From: an uncultured Alistipes sp.
GTDB taxonomy: Bacteria; Bacteroidota; Bacteroidia; Bacteroidales; Rikenellaceae
DNA length: 45,409 bases
Reading direction: 5' to 3'
NCBI GenBank assembly: GCA_959604655.1
Contig: CAUHCL010000007.1
Span: forward strand, 1 to 45,409
A program made the position numbers and the translations under genes. This document shows, piece by piece, positions 8,689 to 17,391 of this stretch (position 1 is its first letter; each line of letters begins with the position of its first letter). The notes under the pieces were generated by a model, which worked only from the letters and a program-made list of their open reading frames with translations, did no database searches and was not told the DNA's origin.

Positions 8689-9227
8689 TACTGCAACGAC
8701 GATTTGAATCCGACGAAAAAGGGCCACAGCACTATGCCGCCCGCCACCGACACATTCACCGAATGTTTGGTTCCCGCCTGGGGAATCTCCAGCGCGCCGT
8801 CGCACGCGTCGACCGCGGCCTGACCGACGCCCTCCACCTCGTTGCCGAACACCAGAGCGTAGCGCTTCGAGGCGTCGACAGCGAAATCGTCGAGCATCGA
8901 GGCGCCCTCCACCTGCTCGACGGCAAGGGCGGTATAGCCGCGCTCCTTCAGTTCGGCGACGCACGCGGCAGCCGAGTCGCAGCGGCTCCACTCCACCGTG
9001 AGCTCGGCGCCGAGAGCCGTCTTGTGGATATCGCGCGAAGGGGGCGCGGGCGTTATGCCGCACAAGATCAGGCGTTCGACGGCAAAAGCGTCGCACGTGC
9101 GGAAAAATGCCCCCACGTTCTGCGCCGAGCGCACGTTGTCGAGCACCACCGTGACGGGTATGCGCGGCATCGAGGCGAACTCCGCCGCCGAGGGACGATG
9201 CAACTCTTCGTTGGTAATTTTTCTCAT
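8688..9227 (-). CDS. TrmH/SpoU-family RNA 2'-O-methyltransferase
   Basis: SPOUT-class methyltransferase with a C-terminal trefoil knot. All three SpoU motifs are visible: motif 1 LDNVRSAQNVGAFFRTCDA (residues 29-47), motif 2 ALVFGNEVEGV (about 124-134) and motif 3 IPQAGTKHSVNVSVAGG (about 149-165). At 179 residues it is a compact form without the N-terminal RNA-binding domain of larger members. The RNA target (tRNA or rRNA) cannot be assigned. It starts a minus-strand run and is divergent from the outer-membrane protein gene. A TACATTTG box (9255-9248) 21 bp upstream could be its -7. Confidence 0.88.
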   Translation of the reverse strand: MRKITNEELHRPSAAEFASMPRIPVTVVLDNVRSAQNVGAFFRTCDAFAVERLILCGITPAPPSRDIHKTALGAELTVEWSRCDSAAACVAELKERGYTALAVEQVEGASMLDDFAVDASKRYALVFGNEVEGVGQAAVDACDGALEIPQAGTKHSVNVSVAGGIVLWPFFVGFKSSLQ

Positions 9228-9276
9228 ATTGCAACTGTTTCCGATGACAAATGTAACATAAATCGAGGAAATAGAT

Positions 9277-9284
9277 TAACTTTG
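9277..9284 (+). promoter_or_regulatory. Probable -7 box of the outer-membrane protein gene
   Basis: TAACTTTG matches TAnnTTTG and lies 25 bp before the ATG. No clear -33 TTTG is seen at the expected distance. It shares an 83-bp gap with a minus-strand TACATTTG box (9255-9248), so divergent promoters probably abut here. Confidence 0.5.
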
Positions 9285-9309
9285 CCGAGCATAAATCACC
9301 TTTCGGAAA

Positions 9310-10407
9310 ATGAATCGCATAATACGCATCCTGCTCGTCGCCTCGGCAATGCTCTCGGCCGCGACGTCGGCGCACGCCCAGAAAGATCCGAAACTGCTGG
9401 CGGGGGCCGATTTCGACACCTACTTCGACAACCGCGAATACTCGGGGTGCGAGTTCGGCGAGTCGCAGACGCTGTTCAGCTCGCGTCTGACGCCGTGGAT
9501 CGGATTCGGATGGAGCGGCGCGAACCGACTCATGGTCGGCATGGACCTGCTCTCGAACTTCGGCAACGACGAGGTCACTTTCGAAAAGGTGCGGCCGCAG
9601 ATATACTACCGCTTCGAGAACCGCAAAGTATCGGCATACGCGGGTATATTCCCTCGCGAGAGCATGATGGGCGACTATTCGGAAGCCATCCTGAGCGACT
9701 CGGTGCGTTTTTACGACAACCGCATACAGGGCTTCATGGGCCAATACCGCGGACGGCGCGGATTCGCGGAGCTGTCGGTGGACTGGTGCGGCATGTACTC
9801 GGATGAATCGCGCGAGAAGTTCCGCATACTCTCGGCAGGAGAATATTGGTTCGACAACTATCGGCGGCGGTTCTACGGCGGCTACGCCTTCATGATGTTC
9901 CACTTCGCGGGCAGCAAGCGCATAGTGGGCTGCGTGAACGACAACATCACGATCGAGCCCTACGTAGGCACTCGGTTCGAGGCGTATTTCGATTTCGACA
10001 TCAGACTGCGTTACATACAGACCCTCCAGCGCGACCGCGCCAACGACGCCAAGTATCGCACGCCCAAAGGCGGCATGTTGCAGGCGCGAATGTCGAAATG
10101 GGGACTCTACATCGACGAACGGTTATACGTGGGGCAGGGGCTGCAACCCTACTACTCGTCGTTTAGAAGCGACGACTTCCCCTACGGCTACGGAGGCGAG
10201 CTATACGCGGGCGAGAGGTTCTTCGGCACGGACAAGCATGTGTACAACAGCACGAAGATCGGATACGACCGCCGTTTCTTCGACGGCACGCTGCGCGTGA
10301 ACTGCTATCTGGCTTTCAAGCACGACGGTACGGGGGGGGGTACGCAGCAAATGGTGCAGCTGTCGGTACGGCTGCTGAGAGACATACCGCTCGGCAAAAA
10401 ACGATAA
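9310..10407 (+). CDS. Probable outer-membrane beta-barrel protein, function unknown
   Basis: The 365-residue product has a clear signal peptide (basic start, hydrophobic LLVASAMLSAA, cleavage after AHA at residue 23). The mature part is rich in alternating aromatic and polar strands (WIGFGWSG, IYYRFENR, YLAFKHDG), as in outer-membrane barrels. It ends with a possible last strand MVQLSVRLLRDI, though not a classic terminal Phe. No named family is recognised. A run of eight G residues (10332-10339) encodes Gly-Gly-Gly 24 residues before the C-terminus and could slip, altering that last strand. glnS starts 28 bp later, so co-transcription is possible. Confidence 0.75.
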   Translation: MNRIIRILLVASAMLSAATSAHAQKDPKLLAGADFDTYFDNREYSGCEFGESQTLFSSRLTPWIGFGWSGANRLMVGMDLLSNFGNDEVTFEKVRPQIYYRFENRKVSAYAGIFPRESMMGDYSEAILSDSVRFYDNRIQGFMGQYRGRRGFAELSVDWCGMYSDESREKFRILSAGEYWFDNYRRRFYGGYAFMMFHFAGSKRIVGCVNDNITIEPYVGTRFEAYFDFDIRLRYIQTLQRDRANDAKYRTPKGGMLQARMSKWGLYIDERLYVGQGLQPYYSSFRSDDFPYGYGGELYAGERFFGTDKHVYNSTKIGYDRRFFDGTLRVNCYLAFKHDGTGGGTQQMVQLSVRLLRDIPLGKKR

Positions 10408-10435
10408 AACCAAAAATCATAATAATCACAAGGTT

Positions 10436-12115
10436 ATGAACATCATCGAAACGAATGAGCCGAAAGAGAAGCTCAACTTTCTGGAGGGGATCATTGAAGA
10501 GGCGATAGCCAAAGGCGAAAAACGCGTACAGACCCGTTTCCCGCCCGAACCGAACGGCTATCTGCACATAGGTCACGCCAAGAGCATCTGCATCAACTTC
10601 GGTCTCGCCCAAAAATACGGAGGCAAATGCAATCTGCGTTTCGACGACACCAATCCCGTGAAGGAGGATGTCGAGTACGTGGATTCGATCAAACGCGATA
10701 TCAAATGGCTGGGATTCGACTGGGCCGTGGAGCGCTATGCGTCGGATTATTTCGACCAGCTCTACGACTGGGCCATAGTCCTTATCAAGAAGGGGCTGGC
10801 ATACGTCGACGACCAGACCCAGGAGGAGATACGTCTCACGCGAGGCACCATCTCGGAGGCGGGCAAGGAGTCGCCGTGGCGCAACCGTTCGGTGGAGGAA
10901 AACCTCGATCTGTTCGTTCGCATGAAGAACGGCGAGTTCCCCGACGGCGCGAAGGTGCTGCGTGCCAAGATCGATATGGCGCACCCCAACATGCTCTTCC
11001 GCGACCCCATCATGTACCGCATCATCCACGCCGAGCACCACCGCACGGGCAACAAGTGGTGCATATACCCCATGTACGACTACGCGCACGGACAGAGCGA
11101 CTCGATAGAGCAGATAACGCACTCGATCTGCACGCTGGAGTTCGACGTGCACCGTCCGCTCTACGACTGGTTCATTCAGGCACTCGATATCTACCCGTCG
11201 CACCAGTACGAGTTCGCGCGCCTGAACCTCACCTACACCATGATGTCGAAGCGCAACCTTCTCAAACTGGTCAAGGAGGGCGCCGTGATGGGATGGGACG
11301 ATCCCCGCATGCCGACCATATGCGCCCTGCGCCGCAAGGGTTACACCCCCGCGTCGGTGCGCGCCTTCGCCGAGATGGTGGGCGTGGCCAAGCGCGACAA
11401 CGTGATCGATCTGGGAAAGATGGAGTACTGCGTGCGCGAGGACCTCAACAAGGTAGCCGAGCGACGCATGGCCGTGCTGAATCCGCTGAAGGTGGTAATC
11501 ACCAACTGGGAAGAGGGCAAGGTGGAGATGCGCGAGGCGGTCAACAACCCCGAGGATGCCGAGGCGGGCATGCGCAGCGTGCCGTTCGGACGCGAGATAT
11601 ACATCGACCGCGACGACTTCATGGAGAATCCGCCCAAGAAGTATTTCCGCTTAAGCCCGGGTGCCGAGGTGCGTCTGCGCTACTCGTATCTCATAAAGTG
11701 CGATGAGGTAATCAAGGACGCGGAGGGCAACATAACCGAGCTGCGATGCACCTACGATCCCCTCTCGGGCGAAGGATCGTCGAGCGACGGCCGCCGCGTG
11801 AAGGGCGTGATACACTGGGTTTCGGCCGCTCACGCCGTCGAGGCCGAAGTGCGTCTGTTCAACCCGCTGTTCCTGACCGAGGATCCGTTCGACACCTCGA
11901 ACGGCCAGCAGTCGTGGGAGGATAACCTCAACCCCGAATCGATGGTGAAGGTCAAGGGATATCTCGAACCGTCGCTGAAGGATGCGCCCGTAGGCAAGCC
12001 CTACCAGTTCGAACGCGTGGGCTACTTCTGCGCCGACACCGATTCGACGGCAGAACACCCCGTATTCAACCGCACTGTGACGCTGAAGGATTCGTGGGCA
12101 AAGATGAATAAATAA
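10436..12115 (+). CDS. glnS: Glutaminyl-tRNA synthetase
   Basis: Class I aminoacyl-tRNA synthetase charging tRNA-Gln. Signatures are PPEPNGYLHIGH (residues 36-47, HIGH box), RFDDTNP, and the KMSKS-equivalent MSKR near residue 270. The gamma-type C-terminal anticodon-binding beta-barrels follow (about residues 345-559). The 559-residue length matches bacterial GlnRS. Its presence indicates direct glutaminylation rather than reliance on a tRNA-dependent amidotransferase. There is no Shine-Dalgarno before the ATG. The gene ends at a strong bidirectional terminator. Confidence 0.97.
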   Translation: MNIIETNEPKEKLNFLEGIIEEAIAKGEKRVQTRFPPEPNGYLHIGHAKSICINFGLAQKYGGKCNLRFDDTNPVKEDVEYVDSIKRDIKWLGFDWAVERYASDYFDQLYDWAIVLIKKGLAYVDDQTQEEIRLTRGTISEAGKESPWRNRSVEENLDLFVRMKNGEFPDGAKVLRAKIDMAHPNMLFRDPIMYRIIHAEHHRTGNKWCIYPMYDYAHGQSDSIEQITHSICTLEFDVHRPLYDWFIQALDIYPSHQYEFARLNLTYTMMSKRNLLKLVKEGAVMGWDDPRMPTICALRRKGYTPASVRAFAEMVGVAKRDNVIDLGKMEYCVREDLNKVAERRMAVLNPLKVVITNWEEGKVEMREAVNNPEDAEAGMRSVPFGREIYIDRDDFMENPPKKYFRLSPGAEVRLRYSYLIKCDEVIKDAEGNITELRCTYDPLSGEGSSSDGRRVKGVIHWVSAAHAVEAEVRLFNPLFLTEDPFDTSNGQQSWEDNLNPESMVKVKGYLEPSLKDAPVGKPYQFERVGYFCADTDSTAEHPVFNRTVTLKDSWAKMNK

Positions 12116-12157
12116 CGGCGGGCGGCTGTTTGCCGCCGCCCCGCCGCCGAGAATGAA

Positions 12158-12200
12158 ATGACAAAAGGCAGTCCGAACGATTCGGGCTGCCTTTGTCATG
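12158..12200. terminator. Bidirectional terminator between glnS and the minus-strand small ORF
   Basis: AAAGGCAGTCCGAA (12164-12177) pairs with TTCGGGCTGCCTTT (12181-12194) around loop CGA. The flanking ATGAC/GTCAT extends the stem after one bulge. A-runs and T-runs on opposite sides allow termination of both strands. A second GC-rich stem lies just before it (about 12116-12150). Confidence 0.85.
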
Positions 12201-12202
12201 TC

Positions 12203-12475
12203 CTACCCTCGGCTCTCCATACTTTCGACCGACGGGTTGGTTTTGGCCACATCCTGCTCCAGCTGCCGTTGCGAAACGGGATCGTCCTTTCCCGTTGGTT
12301 CGATCCGCCCGCTGTAAGGTCTGATCTGCGTGACGACGGGCACCTTCATCGGTTCCTCCGAAAGGGTCGCCGCATCGTCCGCTTTCCGTTGCCGCCCCTC
12401 CGAGCGGCAGCGGTCGTTGTCTTTTGAATATTCCATAAACCGACTGCTTTTTCGCCCGATCGGTGCAAAGTTCAT
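12203..12475 (-). CDS. Small hydrophilic hypothetical protein
   Basis: A 90-codon frame with no recognised family, very hydrophilic and charged, without a signal peptide or membrane segment. Support for coding is positional: it reads in the direction of the upstream rfb/nucleotidyltransferase genes, and its TAG lies 3 bp from the bidirectional terminator. An internal ATG (MEYSKDND, 12436) is an alternative start. A GAACTTTG sequence at the 5' end of the longer frame resembles a -7 box and would favour the shorter 77-residue form. A plus-strand frame of similar length overlaps, so this call is tentative. Confidence 0.45.
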   Translation of the reverse strand: MNFAPIGRKSSRFMEYSKDNDRCRSEGRQRKADDAATLSEEPMKVPVVTQIRPYSGRIEPTGKDDPVSQRQLEQDVAKTNPSVESMESRG

Positions 12476-12541
12476 ACCGTCGGCGAAAACGGCAGTTCGG
12501 CAGGGCCGAGGACGGCCCGTCCGACCGTTTGCTGACAGACT

Positions 12542-13672
12542 CTACAATTTAAGCGACTTGGGTTTGAGCAGATGGCTGTATATCTGTACGAAAAACGTCT
12601 CCGCCAGACTCTCGCGGTAGACGATGCCGTGTTTCCAGCGGTTGGCCCACCAGCGGCGGAACATGTAGCTCCACGACTTCAGGTAACCCGCACCGACGGG
12701 TTTCGTCTCGGAAAATTCGGGACGCAGTATCTCGTCGAGCATGCGTCCGGCATATCCCCCATCCGATTCGGGCGACACGATCCGATCCGACGGCATGCCG
12801 AGGCAGTCGATGCAGATGGAATTCATGCCGTGAAGGAAACGGTGCATGTTCATCTTCTCGGCAAACTCCGTCAGCCCCTGCCAGTCCACGTCGTCGCCGT
12901 ACTTCGACACGAAATAACGCCAGTCGAGCAGATGCCTCAGCACGATCCTCTCGGCGGCGAAGTGTGAAGCCGAATGGCGCAGCAGAAACAGGGCGTGAAA
13001 ATCCGACGGCGGCAGGTATACGACCGCACCGTCCACCTCGGTCTCGTACATTTTACGCTGTACGAGCTCGGCCAAACGCGCCTCGACGGCTCGGTTGGAA
13101 CGATGGGCGTGGACATTCATGAAATCGTAGTGGTTCTCGACAGGCACGCCGTCGACGCAGAATACCGTATGATGATGCTTGTCCTCGTCGATGTCGATGT
13201 GCATATGCTCGCGCAGGAGAGCGTCGCCGCGTTGCTGCGCACTCACGCGAACCGTATCGCCCGAAGGGGTACGCCGTTCCTCGAACAGCCAGATGTCGAT
13301 ATCGCTGCACGGGCGATGGCTTGGAAACGGATAATTGAGGCTCAGGCCGTAACCCTTGATAACCATCATCCCGATGCCGTGTTCCGCGAAAAAGCCCGCG
13401 AGTTTCCCGATCACGCTTTTCTGACGCGCATATTTGGCCTCGACGCTTTCGGCTGTCAGCGCCCACTTGATTTTCAGAGCCTTGGACGGCTGCCGGTCGA
13501 CAGACAGAGCACCCTCCCCGATCGCCCGACCAAGCTTGTCCCACACCATCGCCGCGACACCTTGGTCGCACGAAAGACTGTAAAGCGCCTGCCAGTCCGA
13601 CTCGCTCATAGACCCGAAAGCTGACGGATCGAAATCGGACGACGACAACAAAGAGAAAAACAAATTCCGCAT
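12542..13672 (-). CDS. Nucleotidyltransferase-like family protein (NTP_transf_5 type)
   Basis: The 376-residue protein carries a Pol-beta-like nucleotidyltransferase core at about residues 98-135: MVIKGYGLSLNYP, then RPCSDIDIWL with Asp124 and Asp126 as likely metal ligands. A His-rich segment (DEDKHHH) and the helical C-terminal half LFLLRHSASHF...LRHLLDW are usual for this poorly characterised group, which often lies in polysaccharide clusters. It is separated by 29 bp from rfbB upstream and is probably transcribed with it. The biochemical role is not established, and a donor nucleotide cannot be assigned. Confidence 0.8.
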   Translation of the reverse strand: MRNLFFSLLSSSDFDPSAFGSMSESDWQALYSLSCDQGVAAMVWDKLGRAIGEGALSVDRQPSKALKIKWALTAESVEAKYARQKSVIGKLAGFFAEHGIGMMVIKGYGLSLNYPFPSHRPCSDIDIWLFEERRTPSGDTVRVSAQQRGDALLREHMHIDIDEDKHHHTVFCVDGVPVENHYDFMNVHAHRSNRAVEARLAELVQRKMYETEVDGAVVYLPPSDFHALFLLRHSASHFAAERIVLRHLLDWRYFVSKYGDDVDWQGLTEFAEKMNMHRFLHGMNSICIDCLGMPSDRIVSPESDGGYAGRMLDEILRPEFSETKPVGAGYLKSWSYMFRRWWANRWKHGIVYRESLAETFFVQIYSHLLKPKSLKL

Positions 13673-13701
13673 AAAAGACTAATAATATGCCTCTTGCAAA
13701 C

Positions 13702-14793
13702 CTATCTTCCCCGATACATCTCCTCGTAATACCGCTCGTACTCGCCCGAGGTTATGTTCTCCATCCACTCACGGTTGTCCAGATACCAGCGGACGGTCCT
13801 TTCGATACCTTCCTCGAACTGGAGAGAGGGTTCCCAACCCAGCTCCCGTTTCAGCTTGCGCGAATCGATGGCATACCTCGAATCATGGCCCGCACGGTCG
13901 GTGACATAGGTAATCAATCCGAGAGAATGGCCCTCGGGATTGCCCAGCATGCGGTCGACGGTCTTGATTATCACCTTTATCAGGTCGATGTTCTTCCATT
14001 CGTTGAAACCGCCTATGTTGTAGGTCTCGGCCACGCGGCCGCGATGGAAAATGACGTCGATGGCCCGCGCGTGATCCTCCACATAGAGCCAGTCGCGCAC
14101 ATTCTCGCCGCGGCCGTAGACGGGCAGCGGCTTGCCGAGACGGATATTGTTGATGAACAGCGGGATCAACTTCTCGGGGAACTGATAAGGCCCGTAATTG
14201 TTGGAACAGTTGGTAACGATGGTCGGCATGCCGTAGGTATCGTGGAACGCACGCACGAAGTGGTCGCTCGACGCCTTGCTTGCCGAGTAGGGAGAATGCG
14301 GATCGTATTTGGTGGTCTCGGTGAAGAACTCGTCGCCGTAAGGCGCCTCGCCGTCGGGACGCGTGAGTTCCAGCGCACCGTAAACCTCGTCGGTCGAGAT
14401 GTGGTAGAACAGTTTGCCGTCGTACTTCTCGGGCTTCGACTCCCATCGCATTCTGGCGGCCTGCAAGAGCGACAGCGTACCCATCACGTTAGTGCGCGCG
14501 AACGTGAAAGGATCCTTGATCGAACGGTCCACGTGGCTCTCGGCCGCGAGGTGGATCACCCCGTCGATATCGTACTCGGCGAACAGACGGCACATCTGGT
14601 CGTAATCGCATATGTCCGCCTTTACGAAGGTGTAGTTCGGGCTGTGCTCGATATCCTTCAGGTTGGCGAGATTTCCCGCATAGGTCAGCTTGTCGAGATT
14701 CACTATGCGGCATTCGGGATATTTGTTCACGAAAAGGCGGACCACATGGCTGCCGATGAATCCCGCGCCGCCCGTAATGAGTATGTTTTTCAT
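13702..14793 (-). CDS. rfbB: dTDP-glucose 4,6-dehydratase
   Basis: Second enzyme of dTDP-L-rhamnose synthesis, an extended SDR that makes dTDP-4-keto-6-deoxyglucose using bound NAD+. Rossmann motif GGAGFIG (residues 8-14), catalytic STDEVYG (Thr134, Asp135, Glu136) and YSASK (Tyr169, Lys173) are all present. So is NCSNNYGPYQFPEKLIP, typical of RfbB. The length of 363 is normal. It is separated from rfbD by 156 bp that contain a copy of the three-hairpin repeat, whereas rfbA, rfbC and rfbD overlap. The repeat may therefore lie within the operon mRNA. Confidence 0.96.
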   Translation of the reverse strand: MKNILITGGAGFIGSHVVRLFVNKYPECRIVNLDKLTYAGNLANLKDIEHSPNYTFVKADICDYDQMCRLFAEYDIDGVIHLAAESHVDRSIKDPFTFARTNVMGTLSLLQAARMRWESKPEKYDGKLFYHISTDEVYGALELTRPDGEAPYGDEFFTETTKYDPHSPYSASKASSDHFVRAFHDTYGMPTIVTNCSNNYGPYQFPEKLIPLFINNIRLGKPLPVYGRGENVRDWLYVEDHARAIDVIFHRGRVAETYNIGGFNEWKNIDLIKVIIKTVDRMLGNPEGHSLGLITYVTDRAGHDSRYAIDSRKLKRELGWEPSLQFEEGIERTVRWYLDNREWMENITSGEYERYYEEMYRGR

Positions 14794-14839
14794 AGTTTGA
14801 TATTTTTACGTCTATACGCAAAACGGCCTGTCAATATCT

Positions 14840-14924
14840 CGATATTGCAAAGCAATATCGGCAGTTCGCCGCCGCCCCACTGCGGCGGACTGCTAAAGCA
14901 CTCCGACCGCCGTCGGCGAACAGC
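14840..14924 (+). repeat. Three-hairpin intergenic repeat, copy 2
   Basis: Hairpin I is CGATATTGC-aaa-GCAATATCG (14840-14860). Hairpin II spans 14861-14893 with the same arms as the other copies and one extra loop base. Hairpin III is CCGAC-cgcc-GTCGG (14903-14916), followed by GCGAACAGC. Relative to copies 1 and 3, hairpin I differs at two positions on each arm and keeps pairing (C-G to T-A twice). It sits between rfbD and rfbB, antisense to the operon. Confidence 0.85.
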
Positions 14925-14949
14925 AAACAACGGTATCCGTCTTGCCGCA

Positions 14950-15822
14950 TCATCCTCGGGCGAACATGCGCCGCAGGCAATATATCATCGAATCGCGCCA
15001 GTGCGGGATCTCTATGCCGAACGCAGCCTTTATCTTGGTCTTGTCGAGCACCGAATACGGCGGCCGCACGACTTTCGACGGAAACTCGCTGCTGTGACAC
15101 GGCACTATGACGCAATCGCGCCCCGTGGCGGCGACGATCTCGCGGGCGAAATCGTACCACGAACATACCCCCTCGTTCGAGAAGTGGTATATGCCCTCTC
15201 GGCCCTCGTACAGGCCGCCCTCTATTATAGAGAACAGCGCCAGTGCCAGATCGCCCGCATAGGTTGGGGTCCCCGCCTGGTCAAACACCACTTTGAGGCT
15301 CTCTTTCTCGGCCGTAAGGCGCAGCATGGTCTTCAGGAAATTACGGCCGTACTCGGAATAAAGCCACGACGTCCTTATCACCACAGCCTTGCAGCCCGAG
15401 GCCGCTATGGCCTGCTCGCCGTGCAATTTGGTGCGGCCGTATGCCCCGAGCGGGTCGAGCGGCATATCCTCGGTACGGGGAGTGTTGCCGCCGAGCCCGA
15501 AGACATAATCGGTCGATATGTGAAACAGCGTGCCGCCGACCGCCTTCATGGCCTCGGCGAGGTTGCGCACCGCCTCGGCATTGATGAGCTCCGCCCTCGC
15601 TTCGTCGTCCTCGGCACGGTCGACGTCGGTGTAGGCCGCGCAATTCAGGATGATGTCCACACCCTTGTCGGCGACGAACGCTTCGACCGCCGCGCGGTCG
15701 GTGATATCCAGTTCGGCGACGTCGGTAAAGATGTATTCGTTGGGCGACACGGCCCCCAGACGACGCATCTCGCAGCCCAGCTGTCCGTTGGAGCCAGTCA
15801 CCAGTATCCGTTTATTGAGCAT
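14950..15822 (-). CDS. rfbD: dTDP-4-dehydrorhamnose reductase
   Basis: NAD(P)H-dependent SDR catalysing the last step to dTDP-L-rhamnose. GSNGQLG (residues 10-16) is the nucleotide-binding loop. The DYVFG region and YGRTKLHGE carry the catalytic Tyr-X3-Lys. The 290-residue length is typical. Two in-frame ATGs lie close together; MLNKRILVTG (15822) is chosen, with MKTIMLNKR (15834) as the alternative. Both overlap the rfbC stop, giving translational coupling. Confidence 0.94.
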   Translation of the reverse strand: MLNKRILVTGSNGQLGCEMRRLGAVSPNEYIFTDVAELDITDRAAVEAFVADKGVDIILNCAAYTDVDRAEDDEARAELINAEAVRNLAEAMKAVGGTLFHISTDYVFGLGGNTPRTEDMPLDPLGAYGRTKLHGEQAIAASGCKAVVIRTSWLYSEYGRNFLKTMLRLTAEKESLKVVFDQAGTPTYAGDLALALFSIIEGGLYEGREGIYHFSNEGVCSWYDFAREIVAATGRDCVIVPCHSSEFPSKVVRPPYSVLDKTKIKAAFGIEIPHWRDSMIYCLRRMFARG

Positions 15823-16387
15823 AATAGTCTTCATTGTAATCGAACAGATCCGCAGCATCCTTCAGCCTCGGATGAGCGGCATCCTTGGCCGAAAGCAGAA
15901 TCGCTTCGGCGGGCAACCGCCAGTCGATCCCTATATCGGGATCATCCCACGCCACGGCACCCTCCGCCTGCGGGGCATAGAGGTTATCGCATTTGTATTG
16001 GAACACCGCCTCGTCGCTCAGCACCGAAAATCCGTGGGCGAAACCGCGGGGGATGAACAGCTGCCGCAGGTTGTCCTCCGTAAGTTCGACCGCCACATGC
16101 CGTCCGAACGTGGGAGAGCCTCGGCGTATATCCACCGCCACATCCAGCACCCTGCCCCGTACCACTCTCACGAGCTTCGACTGGGCATGTCGGCCCTTCT
16201 GGAAATGGAGTCCGCGCAGAACCCCGTACCGCGACTTGCTCTCGTTGTCCTGCACGAATCTGACGGGACGGACCGCCTCGTCGAACCGCCGCTGCGAATA
16301 GCTCTCGAAGAAATAGCCGCGCGCATCACCGAACACCTCGGGCTCGACGATCACCACATCGGGAATCGAGGTAGGTACGATCTTCAT
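15812..16387 (-). CDS. rfbC: dTDP-4-dehydrorhamnose 3,5-epimerase
   Basis: Cupin-fold epimerase for the third step of dTDP-L-rhamnose synthesis. GVLRGLHFQKG contains the catalytic His61. QYKCDNLYAP contains Tyr131, the proposed acid, and PRGFAHGF is also conserved. The 191-residue length is normal. A longer open frame continues upstream inside rfbA, but the ATG that overlaps the rfbA TGA (ATGA) is clearly the start. It is part of the overlapping block rfbA-rfbC-rfbD. Confidence 0.95.
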   Translation of the reverse strand: MKIVPTSIPDVVIVEPEVFGDARGYFFESYSQRRFDEAVRPVRFVQDNESKSRYGVLRGLHFQKGRHAQSKLVRVVRGRVLDVAVDIRRGSPTFGRHVAVELTEDNLRQLFIPRGFAHGFSVLSDEAVFQYKCDNLYAPQAEGAVAWDDPDIGIDWRLPAEAILLSAKDAAHPRLKDAADLFDYNEDYYAQ

Positions 16388-17289
16388 CGCGTCCCCTCCT
16401 TTCCCGCACGCTTCGCGTCTTCCACTACTTTCAACAGGTAACGGCCGTACTGGTTCTTCATCATGGGGCGGGCCAGCTCCGCCATCTTGTCGTCCGAGAT
16501 CCATCCGTTGCGATAGGCGATGCCCTCCAGACATGCTATCTTCAAGCCCTGGCGCTTCTCGATCACCTCCACGAAGATCGACGCCTCGGCCAGCGAGTCG
16601 TGCGTGCCCGTATCGAGCCATGCGAAGCCGCGTTCGAGCCGGCGCACCTTCAGTTCGCCGTCGCGCAGGAATTCCTGATTTACCGACGTGATCTCCAGCT
16701 CGCCGCGGGCCGAAGGCTTGATGCGCGCCGCGACGTCGACCACCTTGTTGGGATAGAAATAGAGTCCCACCACGGCATAGTTCGACTTGGGACGGGCGGG
16801 CTTTTCCTCTATCGACAGACAATTACCCTCCCCGTCGAACTCGGCCACGCCGTAACGCTCGGGATCGTCGACCCGATAGCCGAACACGGTGGCCTTGCCC
16901 TCCGCCTCGGCCGTACGCACGGCCTCCTTGAGGTGGCCCGTAAATCCCGCGCCGTGGAATATGTTGTCGCCCAGAACCAGGCACACGCTGTCGTCGCCGA
17001 TGAACTCACGGCCGATGATGAACGCCTGCGCCAGGCCGTCGGGACTCGGCTGCTCGGCGTACTCGAACCGCACGCCGTAGTCGGAACCGTCGCCCAGCAA
17101 ACGGCGGAAACCGCCCAGATCCTGCGGGGTGGAGATTATGAGTATGTCGCGGATACCTGCCAGCATCAGGGCCGATATCGGATAATAAACCATAGGTTTA
17201 TCGTAGATCGGGAGCAGCTGTTTGCTCACCCCCTTGGTTATGGGATAGAGACGGGTTCCGCTGCCGCCCGCCAAGACTATGCCTTTCAT
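16384..17289 (-). CDS. rfbA: Glucose-1-phosphate thymidylyltransferase
   Basis: First enzyme of the dTDP-L-rhamnose pathway, forming dTDP-glucose from dTTP and glucose-1-phosphate. The nucleotidyltransferase signature GGSGTRLYPITKGVSKQLLP (residues 8-27), YDKPM (29-33), LGDNIFHG and the IEEKP loop are all present, and the 301-residue length is that of short RmlA proteins. It heads the operon rfbA-rfbC-rfbD-(repeat)-rfbB-nucleotidyltransferase and has a good promoter with a leader of about 25 nt. Confidence 0.96.
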   Translation of the reverse strand: MKGIVLAGGSGTRLYPITKGVSKQLLPIYDKPMVYYPISALMLAGIRDILIISTPQDLGGFRRLLGDGSDYGVRFEYAEQPSPDGLAQAFIIGREFIGDDSVCLVLGDNIFHGAGFTGHLKEAVRTAEAEGKATVFGYRVDDPERYGVAEFDGEGNCLSIEEKPARPKSNYAVVGLYFYPNKVVDVAARIKPSARGELEITSVNQEFLRDGELKVRRLERGFAWLDTGTHDSLAEASIFVEVIEKRQGLKIACLEGIAYRNGWISDDKMAELARPMMKNQYGRYLLKVVEDAKRAGKEGTR

Positions 17290-17321
17290 AATTGTCGTCG
17301 ACGCATTGTGTTACGAATATA

Positions 17322-17353
17322 CAAAAGTATCACTTTTTATGCAATCAGGCAAT
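17322..17353 (-). promoter_or_regulatory. rfb operon promoter
   Basis: On the minus strand, TACTTTTG (17329-17322) matches TAnnTTTG. ATTG (17353-17350), one mismatch from TTTG, lies 20 bp upstream. The rfbA ATG is 32 bp downstream. Confidence 0.65.
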
Positions 17354-17391
17354 TTTCGGGGGCAATTATGTATCGCGCAAGCCTCACGACA

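Noticed and set aside
7915..9903. 662-codon extension of the acyltransferase frame upstream through the TrmH gene
   Set aside because: The extension overlaps a complete methyltransferase in another frame. The ATG coupled to its stop gives a normal-length acyltransferase.
12116..12150. GC-rich GCCGCCGCCCCGCCGCC stretch that resembles hairpin II of the repeat family
   Set aside because: It lacks hairpin I, the GCAGT/ACTGC arms and the conserved 3' end, and is better explained as part of the glnS terminator region.
13687..16056. Plus-strand frame of 789 codons opposite rfbB-rfbD-rfbC
   Set aside because: It spans three recognised genes and a repeat, so it cannot be real.
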